DNA of 64,000 nucleotides from Planococcus sp. CPCC 101016 (GTDB taxonomy: Bacteria; Bacillota; Bacilli; Bacillales_A; Planococcaceae). Shown here one piece after another: positions 1-8,280 of this stretch. Every line of letters starts with the position of its first letter. The stretch's first letter is position 1. The DNA lies in assembly GCF_007859295.1 (NCBI RefSeq), contig NZ_VOHB01000002.1, positions 2,171,624 through 2,235,623 on the forward strand. The letters are read 5' to 3'. The translations under genes and the position numbers were made by a program. The notes below the pieces were generated by a model. That model did no database searches. It worked only from the letters and a program-made list of their open reading frames with translations, and was not told where the DNA came from.

Positions 1-73
1 GGATCCGGTGCAAGTAAGATGAAATGAAGTTTCATTCGTTTAGTGACATATATATTCTTTTGTCTACAAGCTC

Positions 74-103
74 AAACGTGGAAGCCAAAAGGCTTCCACG
101 TTT
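74..103. terminator. Terminator after gcvPB
   Basis: A perfect 13-bp inverted repeat (74-86 and 91-103) with an AAAA loop lies just beyond the gcvPB stop. The T-run is better on the plus strand, so it may serve both directions. Confidence 0.7.
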
Positions 104-111
104 TTATCATC

Positions 112-1575
112 CTATTCGTCTTTATAGTAGCGAAGCACTGGTTTGCGCGCCGCTTTTGTTTCATCCAAACGGTTGATCACCGTCGTATGCGGGGCGTTTT
201 GAACGATTTCAGGATTTTCTTCAACTTCTTTTGCAATTTGAATCATCGCATCAATGAACGCATCCAATGTTTCTTTGGATTCAGTTTCTGTCGGTTCGAT
301 CATCATACCTTCTTCCACATTCAGTGGGAAGTAGATGGTTGGCGGATGGTAGCCAAAGTCAAGAAGGCGTTTTGCCATATCCAAAGTACGGACACCGAGT
401 TTCTTCTGGCGACGGCCGCTCAACACAAATTCATGCTTGCAATGGCGGTCATACGGCAAATCGAAATGCGGCTGCAGTCTGCGCATCATGTAGTTGGCAT
501 TCAATACTGCATATTCCGTAACAGCCTTCAAGCCATCCGGACCCATGGAACGGATGTACGTATAGGCACGCACATTGATGCCGAAGTTGCCGTAGAATGG
601 CTTCACGCGCCCGATTGACTCCGGACGGTTGTACTCGAATGTATAGGCATCGCCTTTTTTCACTAATACTGGTTTTGGCAAGTATGGAATCAAATCATTC
701 TTCACGCCGACCGGACCAGACCCAGGTCCGCCGCCGCCATGAGGTCCCGTAAAGGTTTTGTGTAAGTTCAAGTGGACCACATCAAAGCCCATATCACCAG
801 GACGTGCTTTTGACATAACCGCGTTCAGGTTGGCGCCATCATAATAAAGTTTGCCGCCAACTTCATGGATGATGGCTGCCATTTCAAGAATCTGCTCTTC
901 AAACAGTCCAAGTGTGTTCGGGTTTGTCAGCATCAATGCTGCCGTATCTTCCCCGACCACACGCTTCAAGTCTTCCAGGTCCACAAGCCCCTGGTCGCTC
1001 GACTTGACTGTCACAGTTTCGAATCCAGCAACGGTCGCTGAAGCCGGATTGGTACCGTGCGCTGAGTCAGGCACGATGACTTTTGTTCGTTTAAAGTCGC
1101 CGCGTGCCTCGTGATAAGCGCGGATCATCATCAAACCAGTCCATTCGCCATGTGCTCCTGCAGCTGGCTGCAACGTCACTTCATCCATACCGGTAATTTC
1201 TTTCAAATGCTCCTGCAAATCAAACAGCAAGGCAAGAGCCCCTTGAACGGTTTTTTCGTCCTGCAATGGATGGATGTTCGCAAATCCTGGGAACCGGGCA
1301 ACGGTTTCGTTGATTTTCGGGTTATATTTCATGGTGCATGAACCCAGTGGATAGAATCCCGAATCAACGCCGTGGTTACGGTTAGATAAAGCTGTATAAT
1401 GGCGCATAATATCGAGTTCCGATACTTCCGGCAGTTCAGCAGCTTCTGTACGGATCAAATCAGTCGGCAATAACTCACTCAAGTCAACTTCGGGCACATC
1501 AAGAGTCGGCAAGCTGTAGCCGACGCGTCCTTCTTTGGTCAATTCAAAAATTAGCGCTTGGTTGTCCTTATGCAT
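112..1575 (-). CDS. gcvPB: Glycine dehydrogenase (decarboxylating) subunit 2
   Basis: This is the C-terminal half of the split P-protein of the glycine cleavage system. With GcvPA it decarboxylates glycine by pyridoxal phosphate chemistry and passes the aminomethyl group to the lipoyl H-protein. The 487-aa product has the family start [10 protein letters not shown], and the PLP lysine lies in the segment [14 protein letters not shown]. The start at 1575 was chosen because it matches known GcvPB N-termini and follows a strong GGAAGTGGGGG ribosome site; an 18-codon upstream extension lies inside gcvPA. The ATG overlaps the gcvPA stop by 8 bases (ATGCATAA), so translation is probably coupled. 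It is last in gcvT-gcvPA-gcvPB and under the upstream glycine riboswitch. The H-protein gene is not in the window. Confidence 0.97.
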   Translation of the reverse strand: MHKDNQALIFELTKEGRVGYSLPTLDVPEVDLSELLPTDLIRTEAAELPEVSELDIMRHYTALSNRNHGVDSGFYPLGSCTMKYNPKINETVARFPGFANIHPLQDEKTVQGALALLFDLQEHLKEITGMDEVTLQPAAGAHGEWTGLMMIRAYHEARGDFKRTKVIVPDSAHGTNPASATVAGFETVTVKSSDQGLVDLEDLKRVVGEDTAALMLTNPNTLGLFEEQILEMAAIIHEVGGKLYYDGANLNAVMSKARPGDMGFDVVHLNLHKTFTGPHGGGGPGSGPVGVKNDLIPYLPKPVLVKKGDAYTFEYNRPESIGRVKPFYGNFGINVRAYTYIRSMGPDGLKAVTEYAVLNANYMMRRLQPHFDLPYDRHCKHEFVLSGRRQKKLGVRTLDMAKRLLDFGYHPPTIYFPLNVEEGMMIEPTETESKETLDAFIDAMIQIAKEVEENPEIVQNAPHTTVINRLDETKAARKPVLRYYKDE

Positions 1576-2935
1576 GAGTAGCCCCCACTTCCTGCACTTT
1601 TGCAGCAATTTCCTGCACGAATGCATCAATTTCTTCTTTTGTCCGTTGTTCTGTGACCGCTACCAGCATATGGCCAGTCAATTCATCATAGCTCAATCCA
1701 AGGTCATAGCCGCCAATCATTCCGTTTTCAAACAAGCGGTCGTTCAATTGCTTAACCGATTCTTTTGTTTTCACAACGATTTCATTGAAATGAGCACCTT
1801 CGAATGCGATCTCGAAGCCGGCTTTTTTCAATTGCTGTTTCATATAATGTGTTTTCACAATATTTTGTTTGGCGATTTCCTGTGTGCCGACTTTGCCGAG
1901 CGCCGTCATGGCGACCGAAGCAGCCAACGCATTCAAGGCTTGGTTCGAGCAGATATTTGAAGTCGCTTTGTCACGGCGGATATGCTGCTCACGCGCCTGC
2001 AGAGTTAAAACAAAACCACGGCGGCCTTCTTCATCCGTCGTTTCACCCACTAAACGGCCCGGAACTTTGCGCATCAATTTTTTCGTCACGGCAAAATATC
2101 CGCAATGAGGTCCGCCGTACGCTTCCGGAATCCCGAAAGGCTGTGCATCGCCCACTGTAATATCTGCGCCAAGCTCGCCTGGTGAAGTCAACGCGCCAAG
2201 TGCCAACGGATTGGACGATACAGCCAATAAGGCGCCTGCTTCGTGGACAATTGGTTCAATTGCTTTCAGGTTTTCAACTTGGCCGAAGAAGTTCGGATAC
2301 TGGATCATCACGGTTGCAACGTCTTCATCAATCATGTCTTTTAATGCATCAAGATCTGTATGGCCATCTTTTAACGGGATTTCAATAACTTCGATAGACT
2401 GACCAAGTGCGTAAGTACGGACAACATCACGTGATTCCGGATGGACTGCGCGCGACACCAGAATTTTTTTGCGTTTCGTATGCCCTGCAGCAAGCATTCC
2501 GGCTTCGGCAAGTGCTGTTCCACCGTCATACATGGAAGAGTTGGCAATGTCCATGCCTGTCAATTCGCTGATCATTGTCTGAAATTCGAAAATAGCCTGC
2601 AGTTCGCCTTGAGAGATTTCAGGCTGATAAGGCGTGTAAGCCGTATAGAATTCAGAACGCGAAATCACATGATCTACAATAATTGGCTTGTAATGATCAT
2701 AGACACCCGCTCCCAAAAATGATGCATAACGGTTGGTATCGGCATTTTTAGCTGCAAGCTGTGCCAGTTCCTTCGTCAACGAAGATTCTGATTTGGCTGC
2801 CTTGATCTTGTATTCGCCTTTGAAACGTACTTTTTCCGGGATATCCGAAAACAATTCATCGATCGATTCGATGCCAATCGTTTCCAGCATGTCTTTTTCG
2901 TCTTGAGACGTCATTGGTAAATAGCGATGTTTCAT
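1568..2935 (-). CDS. gcvPA: Glycine dehydrogenase (decarboxylating) subunit 1
   Basis: N-terminal half of the two-subunit P-protein (455 aa) that works with GcvPB in glycine decarboxylation. It begins [17 protein letters not shown], the usual family opening, and contains the conserved stretches [20 protein letters not shown] and [12 protein letters not shown]. The start at 2935 is preferred over a TTG seven codons upstream because it matches homologues and an AAGGGG element lies 10 bases before it. It follows gcvT by 27 bp and overlaps gcvPB by 8 bp, so the three genes form one operon controlled by glycine. Nothing in the sequence looks damaged. Confidence 0.97.
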   Translation of the reverse strand: MKHRYLPMTSQDEKDMLETIGIESIDELFSDIPEKVRFKGEYKIKAAKSESSLTKELAQLAAKNADTNRYASFLGAGVYDHYKPIIVDHVISRSEFYTAYTPYQPEISQGELQAIFEFQTMISELTGMDIANSSMYDGGTALAEAGMLAAGHTKRKKILVSRAVHPESRDVVRTYALGQSIEVIEIPLKDGHTDLDALKDMIDEDVATVMIQYPNFFGQVENLKAIEPIVHEAGALLAVSSNPLALGALTSPGELGADITVGDAQPFGIPEAYGGPHCGYFAVTKKLMRKVPGRLVGETTDEEGRRGFVLTLQAREQHIRRDKATSNICSNQALNALAASVAMTALGKVGTQEIAKQNIVKTHYMKQQLKKAGFEIAFEGAHFNEIVVKTKESVKQLNDRLFENGMIGGYDLGLSYDELTGHMLVAVTEQRTKEEIDAFVQEIAAKVQEVGATHA

Positions 2936-2962
2936 CGAGTGCTGTCCCCTTTTCAAGTTAGA

Positions 2963-4063
2963 TTAGTTGGATCGTTTATAAAATGGCGTTTCCACCGTTT
3001 TCGCTTTTAATCGCTTGTTACGAATTTCCACTTCCAATTCGATTCCCAGTTCAGCGTGCTCACTTGAAACCAAAGCCAGCCCAATATTCTTCTTTAAAGT
3101 AGGCGATTGTGTGCCAGTAGTCACTTCTCCGACTTTTTGGTCTCCTGCATATACGGCATAACCGTGGCGCGGAATTCCTTTATCAATCATCTCAATGCCC
3201 ACCAATTTGCGAGGGACGCCTGATTCTTTCTGTGCAGCCAATGCTTGTTTTCCGATGAAATCCTGCTCTTTTTTCAATTTCACCACAAAGTTTATGCCAG
3301 CTTCAAGCGGCGTGATGTCTTTCGACAACTCCTGCCCGTATAAGGCAAGACAGGCTTCAAAACGCAATGTATCACGAGCGCCAAGACCTACAGGCAATAT
3401 GCCTTCCGGCTGCCCTTCTGCAAGGATTTTATCCCACAGAACGGTTAACGCTTCCGGTCCTGCATAAATTTCAAACCCATTTTCTCCTGTATAACCTGTT
3501 CGTGACAAAATGACTTTTTGGCCCGCCACTTCCACATCCTGCTTAAAGCGGAAAGGTTTGATTGTGGAAAGATCTTCCTCTGTCAGACGCTGCAGCACCG
3601 TTTCAGATAAGGGTCCCTGCAACGCCAACAATCCATAACGCTCGGATGCATTGTCCAATGTGACATTTTCCGCTTTAGATTGTTCCATCCATTCATAATC
3701 TTTCTCGATATTGGACGCGTTGACAACCAGTAAATAATGCTCGTCCGCAAGTTTATACACCAGCAAATCATCTACTGTTCCGCCGTTTTCATAGCACATT
3801 GCTGTATATTGCGCCTGGCCATCCTGTATTTTGGACACATCATTTGTCACGAGATGCTGAAGATATTCTAAACTGCCAGCTCCTGTAACGAAGATCTCAC
3901 CCATATGCGATACATCAAAAAGACCTGCTTTTGTTCTGACCGCTTCATGTTCTTCCTTAATGCTTGAAAATTGCACGGGCAGTTCCCAACCACCAAAATC
4001 AATTGTTTTGCCACCATATTTTGAATACGTTTCAAACAGAGGTGTACGCTTTAACTGTGCCAA
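2963..4063 (-). CDS. gcvT: Aminomethyltransferase (glycine cleavage T-protein)
   Basis: The T-protein (366 aa) transfers the methylene group from aminomethylated H-protein to tetrahydrofolate, releasing ammonia. The N-terminal folate-binding domain is complete: FDVSHMGEI near residue 50, [14 protein letters not shown] near 90, and the TGENGFEIY motif near 197. The C-terminal barrel includes [16 protein letters not shown]. It is the first gene of the operon, directly downstream of the riboswitch and its terminator, so its transcription should rise when glycine is abundant. The ribosome site GAGGAAAAT precedes the ATG. Confidence 0.97.
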   Translation of the reverse strand: MAQLKRTPLFETYSKYGGKTIDFGGWELPVQFSSIKEEHEAVRTKAGLFDVSHMGEIFVTGAGSLEYLQHLVTNDVSKIQDGQAQYTAMCYENGGTVDDLLVYKLADEHYLLVVNASNIEKDYEWMEQSKAENVTLDNASERYGLLALQGPLSETVLQRLTEEDLSTIKPFRFKQDVEVAGQKVILSRTGYTGENGFEIYAGPEALTVLWDKILAEGQPEGILPVGLGARDTLRFEACLALYGQELSKDITPLEAGINFVVKLKKEQDFIGKQALAAQKESGVPRKLVGIEMIDKGIPRHGYAVYAGDQKVGEVTTGTQSPTLKKNIGLALVSSEHAELGIELEVEIRNKRLKAKTVETPFYKRSN

Positions 4064-4122
4064 TGATTTTCCTCCTCATTCTTTAAACCCTTTTCGGCCA
4101 GCGCCAATGAGCGCAAGGGCAC

Positions 4123-4166
4123 GAAAAAAGGACAGAGATTTCCCTGTAAAGGGAAATCTCTGTCCT
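4123..4166 (-). terminator. Riboswitch expression-platform terminator
   Basis: A perfect 16-bp stem (4129-4144 with 4151-4166, loop TGTAAA) is followed on the minus strand by six T. Its 5' arm starts right after aptamer 2, so glycine binding can compete with terminator formation. It lies between the riboswitch and gcvT. Confidence 0.9.
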
Positions 4167-4320
4167 GGAACCTGAAAGTTTACCGTAATGGCTTTCCTCG
4201 TTGGTAGCTGACATGCAGCATTCTCCAGAGATGCGTCCTGTACGAGTCTTTTTGCCTGAGAGATTCATAACTTCTGTTACTTGCTCCTTCGGCGACGCAT
4301 TCGCGTTCTCTCCTCGTACA
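4167..4320 (-). promoter_or_regulatory. Tandem glycine riboswitch
   Basis: The minus strand upstream of gcvT shows two successive glycine aptamers. Aptamer 1 contains GGAGAGAACGC, GCCGAAGGAGCAAG and ATCTCTCAGGCAAAAAGACT, and is closed by TGTACGAG pairing with CTCGTACA. Aptamer 2 (CTGGAGAATGC, ACCAACGAGGAAAGC, ACTTTCAGGTTCCAGGACAG) follows directly and leads into the terminator. The tandem arrangement is the classic gcv operon ON switch: glycine binding favours readthrough into gcvT-gcvPA-gcvPB. Aptamer 2 is more diverged than aptamer 1. Confidence 0.95.
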
Positions 4321-4434
4321 ATCATCCGCCCAAATCAAGATTGATTGGTCCAATCCGTTATACAGAATAGTATAACTTTGAATATATCCTAACATTGTTA
4401 TGACGGAAGCGCAATCTTTTTTCTTTATAAGGAC

Positions 4435-4480
4435 AAAAGGCGAACGATTGGATTAATTAAAATCCAATCATTCGCCTTTT
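4435..4480 (-). terminator. Terminator after aroK
   Basis: A 20-bp stem with one mismatch (4435-4454 and 4461-4480) overlaps the aroK stop codon. It ends transcription of the comG 3' segment and aroK ahead of the gcv leader. Confidence 0.75.
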
Positions 4481-4989
4481 AGTCGATTTACTTGAAAAGC
4501 GGCATATTGCGTAATTTGCCGCAAGGTACGGAATTCTGTACGGATTGTAATGTGTGCAGTTTGTTTATATGCACGGTAGCGTGCTTTATGCAGCGCTTCG
4601 ATTTCCTCCCGGCTCGATTGGCGGACAATCGGCCGATTTGGATCCCGGTGAATCCTTCTCCAGATTTCGCGGAATGGAGCGTCTAAAAAAAGCACCAGGC
4701 CCGTATTCCTCATGATTTTTTGGTTTTCTTTCCGCATAGTAACGCCGCCGCCTGTAGAGATGATGCAATGATCATTTTTAAAATTTTGCAAAAACTGCGT
4801 TTCCAGGTTCCGAAAATATTCTTCGCCATGCTGCTCGAAAATTTCCGGAATCGTTTTCCCTGTTTGTCGGACAATCTCTTTGTCCATATCATAGAAGGGC
4901 AGTTTTAGCAGAAAGCTTAACCTCCTGCCGACCGCGCTTTTTCCGCAGCCCATGAATCCAATCAAATATATTCTGTTCATCCTACCCAC
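4468..4989 (-). CDS. aroK: Shikimate kinase
   Basis: Phosphorylates shikimate at the 3-hydroxyl in chorismate biosynthesis. The 173-aa protein opens with the P-loop GFMGCGKSAVG (residues about 11-21), followed by DMDKEI (shikimate-binding Asp region), ISTGGGVTMR (the GGG substrate motif) and the lid RDPNRP. Two starts are possible. The GTG at 4989 has AGAGGT nine bases upstream, while the ATG at 4980 lies 18 bases from it, so the GTG is preferred. It lies just downstream of comGG on the same strand, as in other Bacillales where aroK follows comG. Since the transposon cuts the comG operon upstream, aroK probably depends on an internal promoter. Confidence 0.93.
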   Translation of the reverse strand: MGRMNRIYLIGFMGCGKSAVGRRLSFLLKLPFYDMDKEIVRQTGKTIPEIFEQHGEEYFRNLETQFLQNFKNDHCIISTGGGVTMRKENQKIMRNTGLVLFLDAPFREIWRRIHRDPNRPIVRQSSREEIEALHKARYRAYKQTAHITIRTEFRTLRQITQYAAFQVNRLKGE

Positions 4990-5002
4990 CCGATACTTAC
5001 CT

Positions 5003-5206
5003 CTACTCAGGTATTTTTTTTTGCTCTATTTCCATTAGTAGTTGTATCGTAGCATGTCTATGCATATTTTCCAAACCATCGTATGTTTTATATTGGATGG
5101 AATAGAGCGTAAGGGTGTGGGATAACAGGATCAGGGCCGTTATAAAAAAGACGATGGCAATAGGGTAGATGGCACCTTTCTCGTTTCTAAAGCGGCGTGA
5201 AAACAT
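5003..5206 (-). CDS. comGG: ComGG-like minor pseudopilin, short
   Basis: The last comG gene encodes a minor pseudopilin-like protein of the transformation pilus. The product (67 aa) begins MFSRRFRNEKGAIYPIAIVF, a short basic leader followed by a membrane helix as in ComGG. It is about half the length of B. subtilis ComGG (about 124 aa). It stops shortly after a run of nine A on the coding strand, and a one-base deletion there would run the frame into aroK, so a slippage or frameshift in the run is possible. It overlaps comGF by 20 bp. Identification rests mainly on position and the N-terminal helix. Confidence 0.6.
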   Translation of the reverse strand: MFSRRFRNEKGAIYPIAIVFFITALILLSHTLTLYSIQYKTYDGLENMHRHATIQLLMEIEQKKIPE

Positions 5207-5624
5207 ATTCTGCCTCTTCTACAGTACCTGTTGTGAATTCGATCCGGACTTTCACCGTATCACCTGTCAACGAGAAGCTGCATTTATGGACGCGGGTGAG
5301 CATGACTTCATGCCCTTTCCTTGCTTTTTGCTTGCGAATCATATCGGTATAAAGCTCGATGTCATACTCCTCCCCCATTTTAATAACACGAATTCCGCTG
5401 CCGCCATTGATAATTTCGAGTGAATCTCCATTGTTCAAGTAATTCTGCAAGTCGACGGCAAACAACCGCCATTCTGATTGATGCGGATCCAAGTCTTCTG
5501 TAAAGCCCATCGCAAAACCGTAAAAAAGGACGATCAACGGCAGCATCGTCAGCAGCACAAACAAATCAAAAAGTGAGGTCAAAAAGGAAAATCCACTTTC
5601 CCCCAGCCGTTTTATTCGATGCAT
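5187..5624 (-). CDS. comGF: ComGF minor pseudopilin
   Basis: Minor component of the competence pseudopilus, needed in B. subtilis for DNA uptake across the wall. The 145-aa protein has the leader MHRIKRLGESGFSFLTSLFD followed by a hydrophobic helix (residues about 13-40). The C-terminal part shows the ComGF pattern around SGIRVIKMGEEYDIELY and a conserved region ending in YVFTPL. It overlaps comGE by 13 bp and comGG by 20 bp, the tight packing usual for this operon. The operon promoter lies more than 29 kb away because of the transposon, so expression is doubtful. Confidence 0.85.
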   Translation of the reverse strand: MHRIKRLGESGFSFLTSLFDLFVLLTMLPLIVLFYGFAMGFTEDLDPHQSEWRLFAVDLQNYLNNGDSLEIINGGSGIRVIKMGEEYDIELYTDMIRKQKARKGHEVMLTRVHKCSFSLTGDTVKVRIEFTTGTVEEAEYVFTPL

Positions 5625-5908
5625 AGCTGCTCCTGCTCTCCTTTAAAATCTGCATAATCAACGCAAAGCCGATCAGCCATTTCCCAGTTGTAAACGATGC
5701 CGTTGACTGTACGCTGCCCCTGTAATGCCCCCGACGAACTTATCTTTCTGGCGGCTTCGTGCAAAGTTTCAAAAGCGCTGGTTCTTTCTTTTTTCTCTTG
5801 AAGGCTTTGCTGAACGCTGAGCATGGCAGGCAGCAAGCTGCCAAATATGATAAACACCATGAACAGGCTGACCATGGTTTCCGCCCATGAAACCCCTCTG
5901 CTATTCAG
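5612..5908 (-). CDS. comGE: ComGE minor pseudopilin
   Basis: Minor pseudopilin of the transformation pilus. The likely product (98 aa) begins LNSRGVSWAETMVSLFMVFI, which aligns with the ENKGFSTIETMSALSL opening of B. subtilis ComGE: a short leader, a Gly/Glu cleavage context and a membrane helix. No ATG, GTG or TTG precedes this motif at a suitable distance. The CTG at 5908 has GGAGGAGGGAG about 10 bases upstream and is the best start on homology. A TTG at 5932 and an ATG at 6004 are in frame but have no ribosome site and would add a non-homologous tail. It overlaps comGD by 8 bp. Confidence 0.75.
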   Translation of the reverse strand: MNSRGVSWAETMVSLFMVFIIFGSLLPAMLSVQQSLQEKKERTSAFETLHEAARKISSSGALQGQRTVNGIVYNWEMADRLCVDYADFKGEQEQLCIE

Positions 5909-6305
5909 AAAACACCACTCTCCCTCCTCCAAGATGCACAACCAATGTCTTTTCTCCGCTGCTCGTAGCGAAACGGAGCGTTCCCGACTGGACGACCGAG
6001 CCATTTGAATTAAAATTAATTTCAGTAAGGTTGCTGGTATTTTTCAACGTTACCGATTTAGGCAGCTTTCTGGACAGCACCACTGACTGAAGGTCTGTGA
6101 ATATTTCATAGGCTCCTTTGGTATCCCTAAAAACAAGCTTCGCTGTCTTTTTCAAAGAAAGACTCTGGCTTTGTGCAAAATAAATATCCTGATGCAAAGT
6201 TTCAAAAAAGCGCTGTTCTTCTTTTTTAACTAAAAATGCCTGATAGCCTGTTATTGAAATTGCAACAATTGTCATTAACATCAACAATACTAAGAGCATT
6301 TCCAA
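5901..6305 (-). CDS. comGD: ComGD pseudopilin (start uncertain)
   Basis: Minor pseudopilin of the competence pilus (134 aa from the TTG at 6305). The frame extends upstream through LKEQGFTLLEMLLVLL, a textbook prepilin peptidase site (G/F cleavage, Glu at +5), but it contains no ATG, GTG or TTG before that site. The only canonical-type start, the TTG at 6305, would remove the leader. Candidates upstream are two ATC codons near 6335-6330 overlapping the comGC stop. Either a rare start is used or the leader has been damaged. It lies between the severed comGC 3' fragment and comGE. Family assignment is firm; function in this strain is doubtful. Confidence 0.8.
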   Translation of the reverse strand: MEMLLVLLMLMTIVAISITGYQAFLVKKEEQRFFETLHQDIYFAQSQSLSLKKTAKLVFRDTKGAYEIFTDLQSVVLSRKLPKSVTLKNTSNLTEINFNSNGSVVQSGTLRFATSSGEKTLVVHLGGGRVVFSE

Positions 6306-6325
6306 TAATGTAAATCCTTGTTCTT

Positions 6326-6523
6326 TTAAGATGATTTTGTAGATGTCACCACTCCATCAACCGAAATATTCACTACATCGCCGTTGGGACAATTTGTCTC
6401 TCCAGTTTTCAAATAGCCTTCTGATACAAGATCGGTTAGAGTTGGCACTACTTTCAAATCCATCCGGTAAGATTCTACCTGCCCCTGCACCATCTGCACA
6501 AATGCTTTGCAGCCTTTTTCATC
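6326..6523 (-). pseudogene. comGC: comGC 3' fragment, cut by transposon
   Basis: The minus strand encodes the C-terminal 63 residues of the major competence pseudopilin ComGC, starting KGCKAFVQMVQ and including the second cysteine in ETNCPNGD. The reading enters directly from the transposon left end at 6524 and has no start of its own. Joined to the 5' fragment at 32831-32955 with one TCATC removed, it gives an uninterrupted 105-codon ComGC reading VTKQSSAVDEKGCKAF across the junction. The gene is inactivated by the insertion and otherwise undamaged. Confidence 0.95.
6519..6523. repeat. Left target-site duplication (TCATC)
   Basis: Five bases identical to 32831-32835, flanking the transposon. 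A 5-bp duplication is the signature of Tn7-family transposition. Confidence 0.95.
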
Positions 6524-6651
6524 TGTTAAAGGACAAAAAAGTCATGAACTAATAATGATTTTTAGTAGCATTATTGCATAGTAAAAAAACTAAAGAATTT
6601 ATAAAAGCTACGAACTTAGAAAATTTACTTCAAACAAAAAAGTTGTGAACT
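6524..6651. repeat. Transposon left end with three putative TnsB sites
   Basis: Three spaced 18-bp motifs in the same orientation: 6533-6550 (ACAAAAAAGTCATGAACT), 6599-6616 (TTATAAAAGCTACGAACT) and 6634-6651 (ACAAAAAAGTTGTGAACT). Nine bases separate the first motif from the terminal TGT, the same distance as at the right end. Three spaced sites match the Tn7 left-end layout. Confidence 0.85.
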
Positions 6652-6745
6652 GAACGAGTAATAAATAGGAAAAATACAACTAATAGAACAATAGTATTAT
6701 CTTCAAAAAGCTGTTATCTTAAATTCTTCTCTTGCAGCCTCTATA

Positions 6746-7822
6746 CTAATTGTCTAGTGATTTACTTTCCTGCTTTTTCTCTTTTTGATAAAGTCTACTA
6801 TTTGAAAAACCACTTGCAATCACTAAAAGCACGTTATATAAAGTGAAACTTCCTATGTTCTCAATTCTTTGATAACAAATATTTAGTATACGATAAATAA
6901 TTGCAAGGTTTTCTACTTTAACAGCAATCATGGTTTGACCAATCTTAAATACAGTAGGTTTATTTATTAAATCATCTTCATAAATTTTCATGTACTCTTC
7001 TTCAGAAAATTGATTCACAATGTTGCTATCTCTCTTCACTACATAAATGGTACGACATCCCTGATTGACTTGAGTATGTTCAACAAATAATGAGTTGCGT
7101 GGTTTATAAATGGATTTCGTCAAATTTGTTACTTGTTTTCGTGATGGTTGAATCCATGTATCTACATGGAATTCCTGCCATGGTAGATAAGTCAGCAACT
7201 GTGCTCTCATGCTAGCAATTATTCGTAATCGATCACCGACGTCTTGATAATTAGAAAGATTTATTAGTTGTTCAAGTACTTTTCCAGCGAAGATATGGTT
7301 GTTCCAATCGGTTAATTCATTCGGTTCTTGTTCCACACCGTTAATGAATGCCATTGCTTTTAATAGCTGTTTAGAATTAGCTTCTAACCGACTGATCAAA
7401 GTGTCTGGAAATAAATAGATAAATAAGATACCCATTTCTTTTGAAAGCCGATTAAGAGATTTCACTTCATCGCCACCTAAATAAAAATTGAAGACGAAGC
7501 AAATAGAATAATCCAAATGTTCATTTTCAGAAAAGTTCTGGATAGATTGAATATCTTTCTTTATTTTAGCTAATTTAGCAGGCCATCGAGTAGATTTCTC
7601 TGGTCCGTAAATCGAATAGAAAACAGGAGGGTTCTTTTTGCTTGATTCTCGTAAATATAAAATCCCATCCACTCCATTATCTTTATGGACGCGAGTGCGA
7701 GTATATTGAGGTTGAATTAGATTTAAGATGAATTGAGCGTAGAGTTCAAATTGTTCTCCCCACGCACTTTCTATTTCTCTTAATGTAGGAACAGATCTTA
7801 ATATATTTCGATTATCAGCCAT
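6746..7822 (-). CDS. Uncharacterised protein with degenerate endonuclease-like N-terminus
   Basis: I do not recognise this 358-aa protein. Its N-terminal third resembles a restriction-endonuclease-like fold: WGEQFELYAQFI (residues 21-32), then VHKDNGVDGILYL with Asp52 in the GVDG position, then VFYSIYGPEK, where a catalytic Q/E-x-K would be expected but is not clear. The C-terminal part has hydrophobic stretches around IIYRILNICY and LYNVLLVIASGF. The start at 7822 has AAAGGAG eight bases upstream; a GTG nine bases further up overlaps that site. It is the last gene before the left end and is separated from the tns genes by a strong terminator, so it is a separate unit. It could be an element-specific accessory factor or a defence gene. 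Confidence 0.75.
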   Translation of the reverse strand: MADNRNILRSVPTLREIESAWGEQFELYAQFILNLIQPQYTRTRVHKDNGVDGILYLRESSKKNPPVFYSIYGPEKSTRWPAKLAKIKKDIQSIQNFSENEHLDYSICFVFNFYLGGDEVKSLNRLSKEMGILFIYLFPDTLISRLEANSKQLLKAMAFINGVEQEPNELTDWNNHIFAGKVLEQLINLSNYQDVGDRLRIIASMRAQLLTYLPWQEFHVDTWIQPSRKQVTNLTKSIYKPRNSLFVEHTQVNQGCRTIYVVKRDSNIVNQFSEEEYMKIYEDDLINKPTVFKIGQTMIAVKVENLAIIYRILNICYQRIENIGSFTLYNVLLVIASGFSNSRLYQKEKKQESKSLDN

Positions 7823-7907
7823 GAAATCCACTCCTTTAAGTATTGATTTGTATTCTATTTTATTAGAGACAATTATAATTTTTATAATAATAGCTGTAAA
7901 TAGTGTT

Positions 7908-7946
7908 CAAAAGACCGATAATCATCTCTAGATTATCGGTCTTTTG
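7908..7946. terminator. Bidirectional terminator
   Basis: Perfect 16-bp stem (7908-7923 with 7931-7946, loop ATCTCTA). It lies upstream of the 358-aa gene and insulates it from the tns operon. Confidence 0.85.
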
Positions 7947-8169
7947 AAATTAACAAAATCATCGAATTGATGAATGATGGCTTATGAGATATTTATTAAG
8001 ATGTAACATTCAAATTTCAATAGGTAAATAATTGATAGTTCTTTCCCATTCTTCTTGAATAAAATGAACTCTACACGCCTATCTTCGAATTGCAGATTAA
8101 GAGCATTCCATGATATTTATTTGAAAAGTTCATTGCAAAACTCAAATGCTTCTTTTATAAGTGATATGC

Positions 8170-8274
8170 AAGAAGGCTAAAGTTCTACTGGTGATCGCAA
8201 GAAAACTTGTGTTTATACCTGCTGAATTTGATCTATCCCATTTAAATTGGAACTCATATTCACAACAGCTATGA
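8170..8274 (+). pseudogene. Possible remnant of an IS110-type transposase C-terminus
   Basis: A 34-codon open stretch reads KKAKVLLVIARKLVFIPAEF on the plus strand, similar in pattern to the conserved C-terminal helix of IS110-family transposases (K-x-ALVAxARKLL). It has no start, a stop lies just upstream, and no other part of such a gene is seen. The rest of the 7947-8280 interval shows nothing I can interpret. Confidence 0.3.
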
Positions 8275-8280
8275 TTACAG

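Noticed and set aside
6343..6552. 69-codon plus-strand frame across the left transposon junction
   Set aside because: It is the antisense of comGC and runs across the insertion point, with no ribosome site.
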